From assembly GCA_023129715.1 (NCBI GenBank), contig JAGMBO010000033.1:1-50940 (forward strand): a stretch of 50,940 nucleotides of DNA. The letters are read 5' to 3'. The first letter of the stretch is position 1. Every line of letters starts with the position of its first letter. Of this stretch, positions 36,301 through 43,880 are shown in pieces. This stretch comes from Candidatus Eiseniibacteriota bacterium (GTDB taxonomy: Bacteria > Eisenbacteria > RBG-16-71-46 > CAIMUX01 > WJJG01). The position numbers were made by a program, and so were the translations under genes. Below the pieces are notes generated by a model, which saw nothing but the letters and a program-made list of their open reading frames with translations, was not told the origin of the DNA and ran no database searches.

Positions 36301-37198
36301 CCTGCGGATCCCGCGGGATCGCCCGACCGATTCCGTCGTGAGATTCCCGCGCCCCCAACGGCGCCTCGAGAGCATCGGGATTGCACACGATCGCGCGCAG
36401 CGCGGCAATCGCCGGATCGGACCAGCCGCTTGGCGCATCGGATCCGCCGGCCGCGTTGCGGGAGAGAGGAGGTCGCTCCCCGGGCTTGGTCGCGGCGAGT
36501 TGGAGTGTGACCCGCAGCGCCCGGTGGAAGTGCAGGACGCCGCGGTGGGGAAGGTACTGCACCGGGTGGGCGATCAGAGAGGCGACCGCGCCGGCGGGGG
36601 TCCATTCCATGGCGACATCCGAGGCGAGCCGGGCGGGAAAGGGCGTTTCGAGCGCGTAGATCTCCGGTGAGGGGGGGACCGTTGGGGGCGATTGGGCGAA
36701 GGTCCCGGGAAGATTCAGGATCGCCGGGGGCTGGAGTGCGACGAGGTGGCCCACGGGGATCTCATCGGTTTCCAGCGGAGTGATCTCGGCCCCCACGGCG
36801 CGGGTGCCCACGGGCAGGACGAAGCGCAGCGGCACGCTTGGCAACGCCGGTTCACCAGGCCGGCCAAGCAGATATCCTTCCGTCCACTCGAGATAGGAGC
36901 CTGCTTTCCATGCGGCGACGACCCGCGGGGAGGTCTCAAAGCGGACGTCCCAGTGGAACTGCGCCTGGATGGTGGTCTCAGCTTCAGCGGAGGTCTCGGC
37001 CGCGGCGGCAATCTCAGCCCCGGTGGAGGTCTCGGCCGTAGCGGGGCGTTCCAGTTTGGTGGAGGTCTCGGCCGTAGCGGGGCGCTCCAGTGTGGTGGAG
37101 GCTTCGGCCGCGCTGGGGCGTTCCACTGCGGCGGCGGCCAGCAGGGCCAGACCGGCCGCCCAGGCGACCATGGATAGGCGGACTCGTGTGTGTGTCAT
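33392..37198 (-). CDS. C25-family (gingipain-like) secreted cysteine protease 3
   Basis: 1268 residues. Signal peptide (MTHTRVRLSMVAWAAGLALL), then four 12-residue Thr/Ala/Glu-rich repeats, then the propeptide-like and catalytic parts (FEYVIITPVALVGAFQPLAE at about 303). The His is in VNHAGHAWYSQM (about 529) and the Cys in YSMGCWSAALDYD (about 563). It is more distant from proteases 1 and 2, with an alanine in the GHGS-type loop (AGHAW), but keeps the 34-residue His-Cys spacing. Beta domains, a lectin/MAM-like domain (RDEGFYLDDIVIG) and the sorting module (PHPNPSREAAQIRF, WNGRDARG, GVYYIHLN) complete it. The start ATG has a poor ribosome site; 37171 is an alternative. Confidence 0.87.
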   Translation of the reverse strand: MTHTRVRLSMVAWAAGLALLAAAAVERPSAAEASTTLERPATAETSTKLERPATAETSTGAEIAAAAETSAEAETTIQAQFHWDVRFETSPRVVAAWKAGSYLEWTEGYLLGRPGEPALPSVPLRFVLPVGTRAVGAEITPLETDEIPVGHLVALQPPAILNLPGTFAQSPPTVPPSPEIYALETPFPARLASDVAMEWTPAGAVASLIAHPVQYLPHRGVLHFHRALRVTLQLAATKPGERPPLSRNAAGGSDAPSGWSDPAIAALRAIVCNPDALEAPLGARESHDGIGRAIPRDPQAFEYVIITPVALVGAFQPLAEWKTQKGVPATVITTEQIEADYPALDQAASIRAFLQAADAQWGTRYVLLGGDTGRVQARWAWAMDCEAGFAPDENEIPADLYYSDLDGSWDANGDGIYGQVADSVDLYPDLYVGRIPASGVVEATTCVDKILAYERTPAAGYACEALFCAEVLWNSPYTDSGIGKDLIDELHFAPRFQPITKLYESLGNENRTAVLAALDAGPHFVNHAGHAWYSQMCVGDGSLYPGDADALANGDRTFLIYSMGCWSAALDYDAIAEHFLTAPGGGAFAFVGNSRYGWGSPGNPGMGYSETFDRDFYGAILSDGITQLGPALAAAKTRIIPYGRNENVYRIHLYQVNLLGDPETPVYTRDPLALTIETPDAIPVGTALLTLHARNAEGPVAGARICIAGNAEVYHVGVTDAAGRLTAELSTATPQTLTVTATAQDHRCAETLVTVSDQAGTYLTIAGTELDDIAEGNGNGDLNPAETVSVRVELRNAGVLAATGVSGLLTCADPRIALLDATAAWPDLPPGAEALSIDSVAFTIAPDFPAGACAEFTLEISDGEAGRTVRSEPLRLLVVLPLPELAQLRIYELSGDGDGDAEPGETVALGLTLRNAGNGTLSGASATLASSNGLLVIDEADAQLEAPLLAQDEALLVPFFAATIDPAAPEPYVFPLTLTVSATEGVWELDAALIVGEVGLSEDVETGAPGWTHAGTNDQWHISTYRAHSGAASWYCGDAGERLYPNNSNAALTSPWVTLPQDAVLRFWRYFNVTLYGNDGLFIELDDGTGFQALGYLGSGGALDPLDDSDDGMLFLSDWAEVMIPLDAWAGGTQVQVRFRLVTDSADRDEGFYLDDIVIGTGEVGIAGADEDPLMPAAMHLAQPHPNPSREAAQIRFTLARPGRVRLEICDVTGRRVQRWMQQSCRAGSHTIIWNGRDARGALVGSGVYYIHLNAAGRRQTRSLIRIQ
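37022..37129. repeat. In-frame 36-bp tandem repeat encoding 12-residue units in C25 protease 3
   Basis: Copies at 37022, 37058 and 37094, each 36 bp; the first two are almost identical, and a degenerate fourth lies before 37022. They encode ERPATAETSTKL-type units directly after the signal peptide, probably a flexible, glycosylatable linker. Confidence 0.9.
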
Positions 37199-37233
37199 AG
37201 GTGCGTATCCTGGTCCGACATCGGGGCCTTTCG

Positions 37234-37260
37234 GGAATCCCCAACTTCCTACGGGATTCC
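37234..37260 (-). promoter_or_regulatory. Leader hairpin of C25 protease 3
   Basis: GGAATCCC and GGGATTCC form a perfect 8-bp stem with an 11-base loop, at about +8 to +34 of the transcript predicted from the -10 element at 37275-37280. Confidence 0.35.
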
Positions 37261-37274
37261 AGCCGTTTCATGAG

Positions 37275-37280
37275 ATTATA
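37275..37280 (-). promoter_or_regulatory. Extended -10 promoter of C25 protease 3
   Basis: Minus strand TGC-TATAAT, a perfect -10 with a TGn extension. No good -35 is seen at 17 or 18 bp. The region is divergent and also upstream of the sirtuin gene. Confidence 0.5.
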
Positions 37281-37328
37281 GCACTCTCCTCCTTCGCCTG
37301 CCGCAGGGGATGCGGTAGAGTGTTCCGG

Positions 37329-38138
37329 ATGGAAGAGGGCAACGCCGGAGGCGGAATGGCGCCGCAGGTCAAGGACGACGCGTTCGGCTCCGCATGCAAC
37401 TTGCTTGCGGGGGCCCGGCGGGTTGTCGCCTTCACCGGAGCAGGGGTCTCGGCCGAGAGCGGGATCCCGACCTATCGCGACGCGGAGGATGGCCTCTGGA
37501 CGCAGTACGATCCCGAGGAATTCGCCTCGATCGACCGCTTTCTGCAGGATCCGACCCTTTTCTGGCGCTTTTTCCAGGATGTCCGCTATCAGGCGATCAC
37601 CAAGGCCGAGCCGAATCCCGGCCACCGCGCGCTGGCGGCACTCGAACGCGCCGGCCGCCTGCGAGCCGTGATCACGCAGAACATTGATGGTCTTCATCAG
37701 GCTGCCGGATCCCGGACCGTTATCGAGCTGCACGGCAACACCCGCTCGATCCGCTGCCTCAGCTGTGGGGCGCGCTATTCGATGGAGACCGTCTACCTGC
37801 AGCTTGCCCGGGAACTGCCGCCCCCCTGCCGGGCCTGCGGCGGAATGCTGAAACCCGAGGTCGTCTTCTTCGGTGAATCGCTACCGGAGGCGGCGCTGAG
37901 GCAGGCGACCGAGGCGGCCGATGCCTGCGACCTGCTGTTGGCAATCGGCAGTTCCCTCGTCGTCTATCCGGCAGCCATTCTGCCCGAGCGGGCGCTCCGC
38001 CGCGGGGCGGGATTGATCATGGTCAATAGAACGGCAACGCCGCTGGATGAGCAGGCCGATGCGGTTCTGCGCCAGCCGGCGGGAGAGGTCTTGCCATTGC
38101 TCATGGAAGCGATCGGCGTAGAGTTGGAGCCAGCATGA
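37329..38138 (+). CDS. cobB: NAD-dependent sirtuin deacylase
   Basis: 269 residues. It removes acyl groups from lysine using NAD. Visible are the NAD site TGAGVSAESGIPTYRD (from about 36), TQNIDGLH (116-123), the catalytic His135 in ELHGN and a zinc-binding set Cys143, Cys146, Cys167, Cys170. The Tyr-x-x-Arg motif of desuccinylase-type sirtuins is not evident (FFQDVR in that position), so deacetylation is the simpler guess. The ATG at 37329 is used; the ATG at 37356 with GGAGG ahead is an equal alternative. Its stop overlaps the start of the GH57 gene (ATGA), tying it into the glucan operon. No clear promoter of its own; a weak TAGAGT lies at 37316-37321. Confidence 0.92.
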   Translation: MEEGNAGGGMAPQVKDDAFGSACNLLAGARRVVAFTGAGVSAESGIPTYRDAEDGLWTQYDPEEFASIDRFLQDPTLFWRFFQDVRYQAITKAEPNPGHRALAALERAGRLRAVITQNIDGLHQAAGSRTVIELHGNTRSIRCLSCGARYSMETVYLQLARELPPPCRACGGMLKPEVVFFGESLPEAALRQATEAADACDLLLAIGSSLVVYPAAILPERALRRGAGLIMVNRTATPLDEQADAVLRQPAGEVLPLLMEAIGVELEPA

Positions 38139-40690
38139 TGCGGGTGACGGTTCATGGGCATTTCTACCAGCCGCCCCGGGAGAACCCCTGGACCGATGCG
38201 ATACCGTTCCAGGCCAGTGCCGCTCCCGCCCACGATTGGAACGAGCGTATCAGTGATGAGTGCTACCGGCCAAATGCCCGCAGCCGGGTCTTCGGCGCCG
38301 GCAACCACATCGAGGAGATCGTCAACAACTATGCCTTCATGAACTTCGATTTCGGCCCCACCTTGCTGAGTTGGCTGGTGGCCCACAGTCCCGACGTCTA
38401 TCGCCAGATCCTGGAGGGGGACCGGTTGAGCCAGCGGCTCCAGCAGGGCCACGGCAACGCGATCGCCCAGGTCTACAATCACGTGATCATGCCCTTGGCC
38501 AATTACCGGGACAAACGCACCCAGGTAGTCTGGGGCCTGCGCGACTTCGAATGGCGGTTCGGGCGCAAGAGCGAGTCGATCTGGCTGGCGGAGACGGCGG
38601 TCAATCTGGCCACCGTCAAGGTGCTGATTGAACACGGCCTCCGGTACATCATCCTCTCGCCATTCCAGGCGCTGCGCTGGCGCCCGCTCGATCGGGGCGC
38701 GGGTTGGAGCGATGCGCGCAATGGGAAGATCGATCCCCGCCGGCCCTACCGCTTCTTCCTCAAGGACGCCCGCCGCCGCCGGATCCCCGATGCCTACATC
38801 GACGTCTTTTTCTACGATGGCCCCTTGGCGGCCGATGTCAGCTTCGGTCATCTGCTGCGTTCCGCCCCGGGCTTCGCCGATCGCCTCGTGCAGGCGGCCG
38901 GGGAGCAGCCGCTTGAAGGGAGCTTCGTCAGTGTTGCCACCGACGGCGAGATCTATGGCCACCACGAGCCCTTCGGCGACATGTGCTTCTCATACTTGGT
39001 GCGCCGTGAGGCGCGCGCACGGGATTTCGCCTTCTTCAACTACGGCCACTACCTCGACGTGCATCCGCCGCAACATGAGGTCGACATCAACTTCGGCGAG
39101 CAGGACGAGGGGACCGCATGGAGTTGCGCGCACGGCGTCGGGCGTTGGGAGCGCGACTGCGGCTGTTCCACCGGCGGCCAACCGGGCTGGAATCAGAAAT
39201 GGCGCACGCCGCTGCGCCGCGGGTTCGACATGCTGCGCGATCGCCTGGTGGAAATCTATCTGGAACAGGTCATCCCGCTGGTACGCGATCCCTGGGCGGC
39301 GCGCGATGACTACATCCTCGTGCTTCTCGATCCGAGCCGTGGGGCCCGTGCGTCCTTTCTCGACCAGCATGCCCGCCGCGAGCTGACCGCCGCCGAGCGC
39401 GTGCGGCTCTGGACGCTGCTCGAATCGCAACGTCATGCGCTGTACATGTACACGAGCTGCGGCTGGTTCTTCGCCGATGTTTCGGGCATTGAGACCGTTC
39501 AGAACATGGCCTACGCCTGCCGGGCGTTGGAGTTGGTGCACCCATGGCAGACCATCGATCTCGAGAAGCTCTTGCTCGAGTATCTGGCCGAGGCCGCCAG
39601 CAACGTGCCCGGGATGGAACATGGCGCGGAGGTCTACCGGCGCTTCGTGCATCCGCAGCGGGTCTCGGCGCAGGTGGTGGCGGGAGACCTGGCGCTGGCG
39701 GCCGCCGTGCAGGGACGGGAACCGGCGCCGAGTCAATTCCGCTTCGCCGCGGCGACACACCACTTCGGCCGCCGTGAGGCGACCGGCGAAGGTGACAATG
39801 GGGTAGTTGCCTACGACGGCCTACTCGAGATCACCGACCGGCACACCGAGCAGCGCCACCGGTTCGCCGTCCACGTTTACCATTCGCACCTCGGTGGCAT
39901 CCGCTGCTACGTCCTTCCCTTGCAGCATGATGGGGAGGCGCCGCCACTGGCGCCGGGCGCCGCGCCGCGGGAGGCCGAGATCGCCGAGCAACCCGGCGTG
40001 CTGCGCCTGGGGCTGGCGGATCTGGTCACGGAGAATCGCGAGCGGATCATCCGCACCGCCTATGAATCGATTCTCGATCAGGAGGAACATGCGCTCGCCG
40101 AGCTCTTCAGCGAGAGCCGGGATCTGATGGCGACCTTCCATGGGGCCGGGGTGCCCCTGCCCCCCGTCCTACGGGCCGTGGCCGAGCATGTTCTCGCCGG
40201 GGTTCTGGAGACCCAGGCCGAGCGCCTCGAGGCCGCCTTCCTGCGTGACCTGCAGGGAGATCGCCCGGCGGAGGACCCCGAGGTCGAGCGGCTGTTGGCC
40301 GAGATTGCCGAGTCGCTCGGCTTCGCGCGCGGCAACGAGGTGCGCGTGGACACCGAGCCCCTCAGCCAAGCCTTCGGCGTCGTTTTGCAGCGTTTCCTCG
40401 ACGGGTTGCTGCGCGAGCCGGAGAGCGCTCTGGCGGAGCGCTTCGTTCAGGTGATCCGGAGGGCCTTCGATCTCCATTTTCCGCTGGACCGCAGGCCGCT
40501 CGAGGACGTAGCTTTCTTGGTTCTCAGAAAACACCATGAGATTCTCATGACCTATGCGCATCAGTCTTCGGAGGAAGGATCGCGCGCGTGGCGTGCCTTC
40601 GAGGAACTGGCGGATACTCTCAACCTGAACATTCGTTGGATCCTGGAGATGGGTGAGGGAGTCGACACCGCTGCGGGACAGCGCCCGTAG
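38135..40690 (+). CDS. GH57-family protein with DUF3536 domain (putative alpha-glucan-acting enzyme)
   Basis: 851 residues. The N terminus has the GH57 barrel beginning VTVHGHFYQPPRENPWTD, and NYAFMNFDFGPTLLSWLVAH, GHGNAIAQVYNHVIMPLANY and VVWGLRDFEWRFGRKSESIW. The acid region is ATDGEIYGHHEPFGDM. The C-terminal half is DUF3536. Family members are associated with alpha-amylase or glucanotransferase activity, but few were tested. It is the second gene of a tight operon. The neighbouring branching enzyme, TreT and DUF4912 genes support a role in glycogen or maltodextrin handling. Start ATG 38135 or 38138. Confidence 0.9.
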   Translation: MMRVTVHGHFYQPPRENPWTDAIPFQASAAPAHDWNERISDECYRPNARSRVFGAGNHIEEIVNNYAFMNFDFGPTLLSWLVAHSPDVYRQILEGDRLSQRLQQGHGNAIAQVYNHVIMPLANYRDKRTQVVWGLRDFEWRFGRKSESIWLAETAVNLATVKVLIEHGLRYIILSPFQALRWRPLDRGAGWSDARNGKIDPRRPYRFFLKDARRRRIPDAYIDVFFYDGPLAADVSFGHLLRSAPGFADRLVQAAGEQPLEGSFVSVATDGEIYGHHEPFGDMCFSYLVRREARARDFAFFNYGHYLDVHPPQHEVDINFGEQDEGTAWSCAHGVGRWERDCGCSTGGQPGWNQKWRTPLRRGFDMLRDRLVEIYLEQVIPLVRDPWAARDDYILVLLDPSRGARASFLDQHARRELTAAERVRLWTLLESQRHALYMYTSCGWFFADVSGIETVQNMAYACRALELVHPWQTIDLEKLLLEYLAEAASNVPGMEHGAEVYRRFVHPQRVSAQVVAGDLALAAAVQGREPAPSQFRFAAATHHFGRREATGEGDNGVVAYDGLLEITDRHTEQRHRFAVHVYHSHLGGIRCYVLPLQHDGEAPPLAPGAAPREAEIAEQPGVLRLGLADLVTENRERIIRTAYESILDQEEHALAELFSESRDLMATFHGAGVPLPPVLRAVAEHVLAGVLETQAERLEAAFLRDLQGDRPAEDPEVERLLAEIAESLGFARGNEVRVDTEPLSQAFGVVLQRFLDGLLREPESALAERFVQVIRRAFDLHFPLDRRPLEDVAFLVLRKHHEILMTYAHQSSEEGSRAWRAFEELADTLNLNIRWILEMGEGVDTAAGQRP

Positions 40691-40757
40691 CGGTCATTCT
40701 GCACTCCGGCCGATTGGGGTCCCCCGCCGGTGGGGTGGCCGTGTGAGGAAGAGGACG

Positions 40758-42263
40758 ATGAGACGAGCCGAACTCGAAGCCAAGACAAAGCAGGAGCTGC
40801 TCGATCTCGCCCGGGAGATGGATCTTCCGGGGAGAAGCCAGCTCTCCAAGGATGGACTGATCCAGGCGATCCTGAGGCGCCGGGCACGCCAGCGGCGTCC
40901 CGCCTTTGGCCGCCCGGCCGCGACCCGCAAGACGCCGGCCCCCTCGACGGCCGTGGCACGGGCGAAGAAGACGCCCGCCGCTCGCGCTGCCGGCTCGACG
41001 GGGCGACCGGTCGCCGACCGAGTGGCCGAGGGCAAGAAGAAGGCAGCGACCCGCTCTGCGGGAACGGCGAGGGGGGCGATGGGCGCCCGCTCTGTGGGCG
41101 CCGCGAAGAAGGCTGCGGGCACCCGGCCGGCAGGCGCGGCGAGGAAGGCTGCCGCCGGCCGCTCTGCGGCAACTGCGAAGAAGACGGCGGCGGGTCGGAC
41201 TGCTGCCGCTCCCGGCAAGGCTGGTGGAGTCCGGGCTGCTGCTTCCAAGATGACGCGTCGGGACCGGCCGGCGGCAGCGGCGAGACGGAAGCGGAGTCCT
41301 TACGGGCCCTCCGCCAAGCAGCTGCATGGCGGTGCGCCGATGTCCCCGCCCTCCGCGCCTCCGCGACCTGCTCCCGCTCCGGCGAAGCGCGAGGAGGCGC
41401 CGCGACGCGCCTGGGGAGCGCCGCTGGAGATGCCCGAGCGCTACGGCCGCAACCATGCCGCGCTGATGGCCCGCGATCCCTACTGGCTCTTTGCCTACTG
41501 GGAGATCGATCCGCGCAGCGTCGCCGAACTCGAGGCACGGCTGAAAGGTGAGTGGCCCGACCATCGCTGGTTGCTGCGTGTCTTCACCTTTCCCCCGGAG
41601 ATCGAGATGCAGCACGCCGAGGAGGGCAACGGCGAAGACCGTTATGATCTCGAGCTGCCGCCCGGCGCCGTGAGCTGGTACGTCAATGCCGGTCGTGCCG
41701 ACCGCGTCTACCGCGTGGCGATCGGGATCGTCACGCGCAGTGGGAAGTTCCACGCGCTGGCGCGCTCGAATGCCGTGCGCACACCCCGCGATGCGATCTC
41801 TCCGATCACCGATGAGGAGTGGACGCGGGCGCCGGAGAGCTACCGGCGGCTCTACGCGATGATCGGCGAGGAGCTCAGCGGCGGCGGGGGCAGCTCGGCC
41901 GAGCTGGGGCTGCTGCTGCGCGAGCGCCTGCAGGCCGAATGGTCGTCGGGCCAGCTTGGTAGCATGGGGAGTGGCGCCTTCGCCAAGCCGGCCGTGCAGG
42001 GGCCCGGCTTCTGGTTTGTTCTCGACACCGAGTTGATCATCTACGGCGCCACCGAGCCCGACGCGCGGGTGACTGTCCAGGGACGCGCGGTGCCCCTGCG
42101 CCCCGATGGAACATTCAGTCTGCGGTTCCTGCTTCCCGAGGGCACGCAGGTGATCGATGCAACCGCCCTGTCGGCCGACGGAGCGTTCCGCAAGACGATC
42201 ACACCAACGGTGCGACGTGAGACGAGTTCGACCGAGACGATCGAAGAGCAGGTGGGTTCATAG
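40758..42263 (+). CDS. DUF4912 protein with Rho-N/SAP-like head and histone-H1-like repeat tail
   Basis: 501 residues. Residues 1-44 (ELEAKTKQELLDLAREMDLP) look like the Rho-terminator N-terminal / SAP-like helix module. Residues 45-190 are Ala/Lys/Arg/Thr/Pro-rich and basic, with five exact 12-residue repeats at 99-158 of the type RSVGAAKKAAGT, reminiscent of histone-H1 tails. Residues about 222-350 form DUF4912 (PLEMPERYGRNHAALMARDP, YWLFAYWEIDP), often found beside glucan enzymes. A second beta-rich part follows to about 480 (FVLDTELIIYGATEPDARVT). GAGGAAGAGG precedes the ATG. It might tether glycogen enzymes or nucleic acid; function is unknown. Confidence 0.8.
   Translation: MRRAELEAKTKQELLDLAREMDLPGRSQLSKDGLIQAILRRRARQRRPAFGRPAATRKTPAPSTAVARAKKTPAARAAGSTGRPVADRVAEGKKKAATRSAGTARGAMGARSVGAAKKAAGTRPAGAARKAAAGRSAATAKKTAAGRTAAAPGKAGGVRAAASKMTRRDRPAAAARRKRSPYGPSAKQLHGGAPMSPPSAPPRPAPAPAKREEAPRRAWGAPLEMPERYGRNHAALMARDPYWLFAYWEIDPRSVAELEARLKGEWPDHRWLLRVFTFPPEIEMQHAEEGNGEDRYDLELPPGAVSWYVNAGRADRVYRVAIGIVTRSGKFHALARSNAVRTPRDAISPITDEEWTRAPESYRRLYAMIGEELSGGGGSSAELGLLLRERLQAEWSSGQLGSMGSGAFAKPAVQGPGFWFVLDTELIIYGATEPDARVTVQGRAVPLRPDGTFSLRFLLPEGTQVIDATALSADGAFRKTITPTVRRETSSTETIEEQVGS
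41052..41231. repeat. In-frame 36-bp repeats (five) in the DUF4912 basic tail
   Basis: Codons for residues 99-110, 111-122, 123-134, 135-146 and 147-158 align as 12-residue units starting with Arg, most carrying an AKK or ARK group. The DNA has diverged but the 36-bp phase is exact. Confidence 0.75.
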
Positions 42264-43868
42264 ATGAAGCAAGAACCGAAGGGTTTTCTGGCACTCGTGC
42301 TCCATGCGCATCTGCCTTATGTGCGTCATCCGGAACACGAGGCATTCCTCGAGGAGGACTGGCTCTTCGAGGCGATCACCGAGACCTACATTCCCTTGAT
42401 CGAGGTCTTCTCCGGGCTGGTGCGCGATGGCGTGCCCTTCCGCATCACCATGTCGCTGACGCCGCCGTTGGCCGGCATGCTCTCCGATCCGCTCCTGCAA
42501 GAGCGCTACGTCCGTCATATCGAGAAGCTGATCGACCTCGCGGAGAAGGAGATCGAGCGCACGAGGTGGATGCCGGAGTTCCATCCCCAGGCGCAGCGGT
42601 ATCTCGAGATGTTCCGGGAGGCGCGACGCATCTTCGTCGAGGAGTACGACCGCAATCTAGTAGCTGCCTTCCGCCGCTTCCAGGATCTCGGCGTGCTGGA
42701 AGTGATCACCTGCGGGGCGACCCACGGATTCCTGCCGTTGATGCTCGGCAACCGCAATCTCTGGCGGGGCCAGGTGGCCACCGCGGTGCGCGACTATGAA
42801 CGCCATTTCGGTCGCCGGCCCCAAGGGATCTGGCTGCCCGAATGCGGCTACGAGCCCTCGGTGGAGGAAGTGCTTTCCGAGGCGGGGCTGCGCCATTTCA
42901 TCATCGATACTCATGGGGTGATGTTCGCCTCCCCGCGTCCGAGGTATGGCGTCTATGCCCCCCTGATCACCCGCAGCGGTGTGGCCGCCTTCGGACGCGA
43001 TCTGGATTCCTCGAAGCAGGTCTGGAGCGCCAACGAGGGCTACCCGGGCGACTACAACTACCGGGAGTTCTACCGCGACGTCGGGTGGGATCTGGAGTAC
43101 GAGTACGTGCGCCCCTACCTGCACGGCGACGGGCAGCGCAGCAACCTGGGGATCAAGTACTATCGGATCACCGGCCCGGGCAATCACAAGGCGCCCTACA
43201 GCTTCGAACGCGCCACCGAGACGGCCGCCAGCCATGCCGGCAACTTCATGTTCAACCGGGAGAAGCAGGTCGAGCACCTGCAGGGTCTGCTGCAGCGCCA
43301 GCCGATCATCGTGGCGCCCTACGATGCCGAGCTCTTCGGCCACTGGTGGTACGAGGGGCCGCAATTCCTCGATTTCCTGCTGCGCAAGATCGCCCATGAC
43401 CAGCAAACATTGGCCACGACGACGCTCTCGGAGTACCTCGATCGCTTCCCGGTCAATCAGATCGGGACACCGACGATCTCGAGCTGGGGCTACAAGGGGT
43501 TCGCCGAGGTCTGGCTCGATGGGCCGAACGACTGGATCTACCGCCACCTCCATGCCGCCGGCGAACGGATGATCGCCCTGGCCACGGCGGCGAAGCAGGG
43601 GGAGTTCGGGAGTGACGGACTGCGCTGGCGGGCACTGCGTCAGGCGGCCCGGGAGTTCCTCCTGGCGCAGAGCAGCGATTGGGCCTTCATCATGAAGACC
43701 GGCACGATGGTGCCCTATGCCGTCGCGCGCACCCGCGAACATATCACCAACTTTACCAAGCTCTACGAGGACATCCGGGCGAATACGATCGATGAGTGGT
43801 GGTTGGGAGAGATCGAGCACAAGAACAACATCTTCCCGGAGATCGATCCGCTGGTGTGGGCCGAGTAG
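42264..43868 (+). CDS. GH57 1,4-alpha-glucan branching enzyme (DUF1957-type)
   Basis: 534 residues. It forms alpha-1,6 branches in glycogen. The GH57 nucleophile is Glu193 in IWLPECGYEP and the acid/base Asp354 in APYDAELFGHWWYEG. The beginning FLALVLHAHLPYVRHPEHEA and the TCGATHGFLPLM segment are typical, and the C-terminal helical domain carries the TISSWGYKGFAEVWLDGPND signature of this branching-enzyme subgroup. It starts one base after the DUF4912 stop (TAGATG), so translation is coupled. The weak ribosome site agrees with coupling. No classical GH13 GlgB is in the window. Confidence 0.92.
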   Translation: MKQEPKGFLALVLHAHLPYVRHPEHEAFLEEDWLFEAITETYIPLIEVFSGLVRDGVPFRITMSLTPPLAGMLSDPLLQERYVRHIEKLIDLAEKEIERTRWMPEFHPQAQRYLEMFREARRIFVEEYDRNLVAAFRRFQDLGVLEVITCGATHGFLPLMLGNRNLWRGQVATAVRDYERHFGRRPQGIWLPECGYEPSVEEVLSEAGLRHFIIDTHGVMFASPRPRYGVYAPLITRSGVAAFGRDLDSSKQVWSANEGYPGDYNYREFYRDVGWDLEYEYVRPYLHGDGQRSNLGIKYYRITGPGNHKAPYSFERATETAASHAGNFMFNREKQVEHLQGLLQRQPIIVAPYDAELFGHWWYEGPQFLDFLLRKIAHDQQTLATTTLSEYLDRFPVNQIGTPTISSWGYKGFAEVWLDGPNDWIYRHLHAAGERMIALATAAKQGEFGSDGLRWRALRQAAREFLLAQSSDWAFIMKTGTMVPYAVARTREHITNFTKLYEDIRANTIDEWWLGEIEHKNNIFPEIDPLVWAE

Positions 43869-43880
43869 CAGGAGGTCTCG

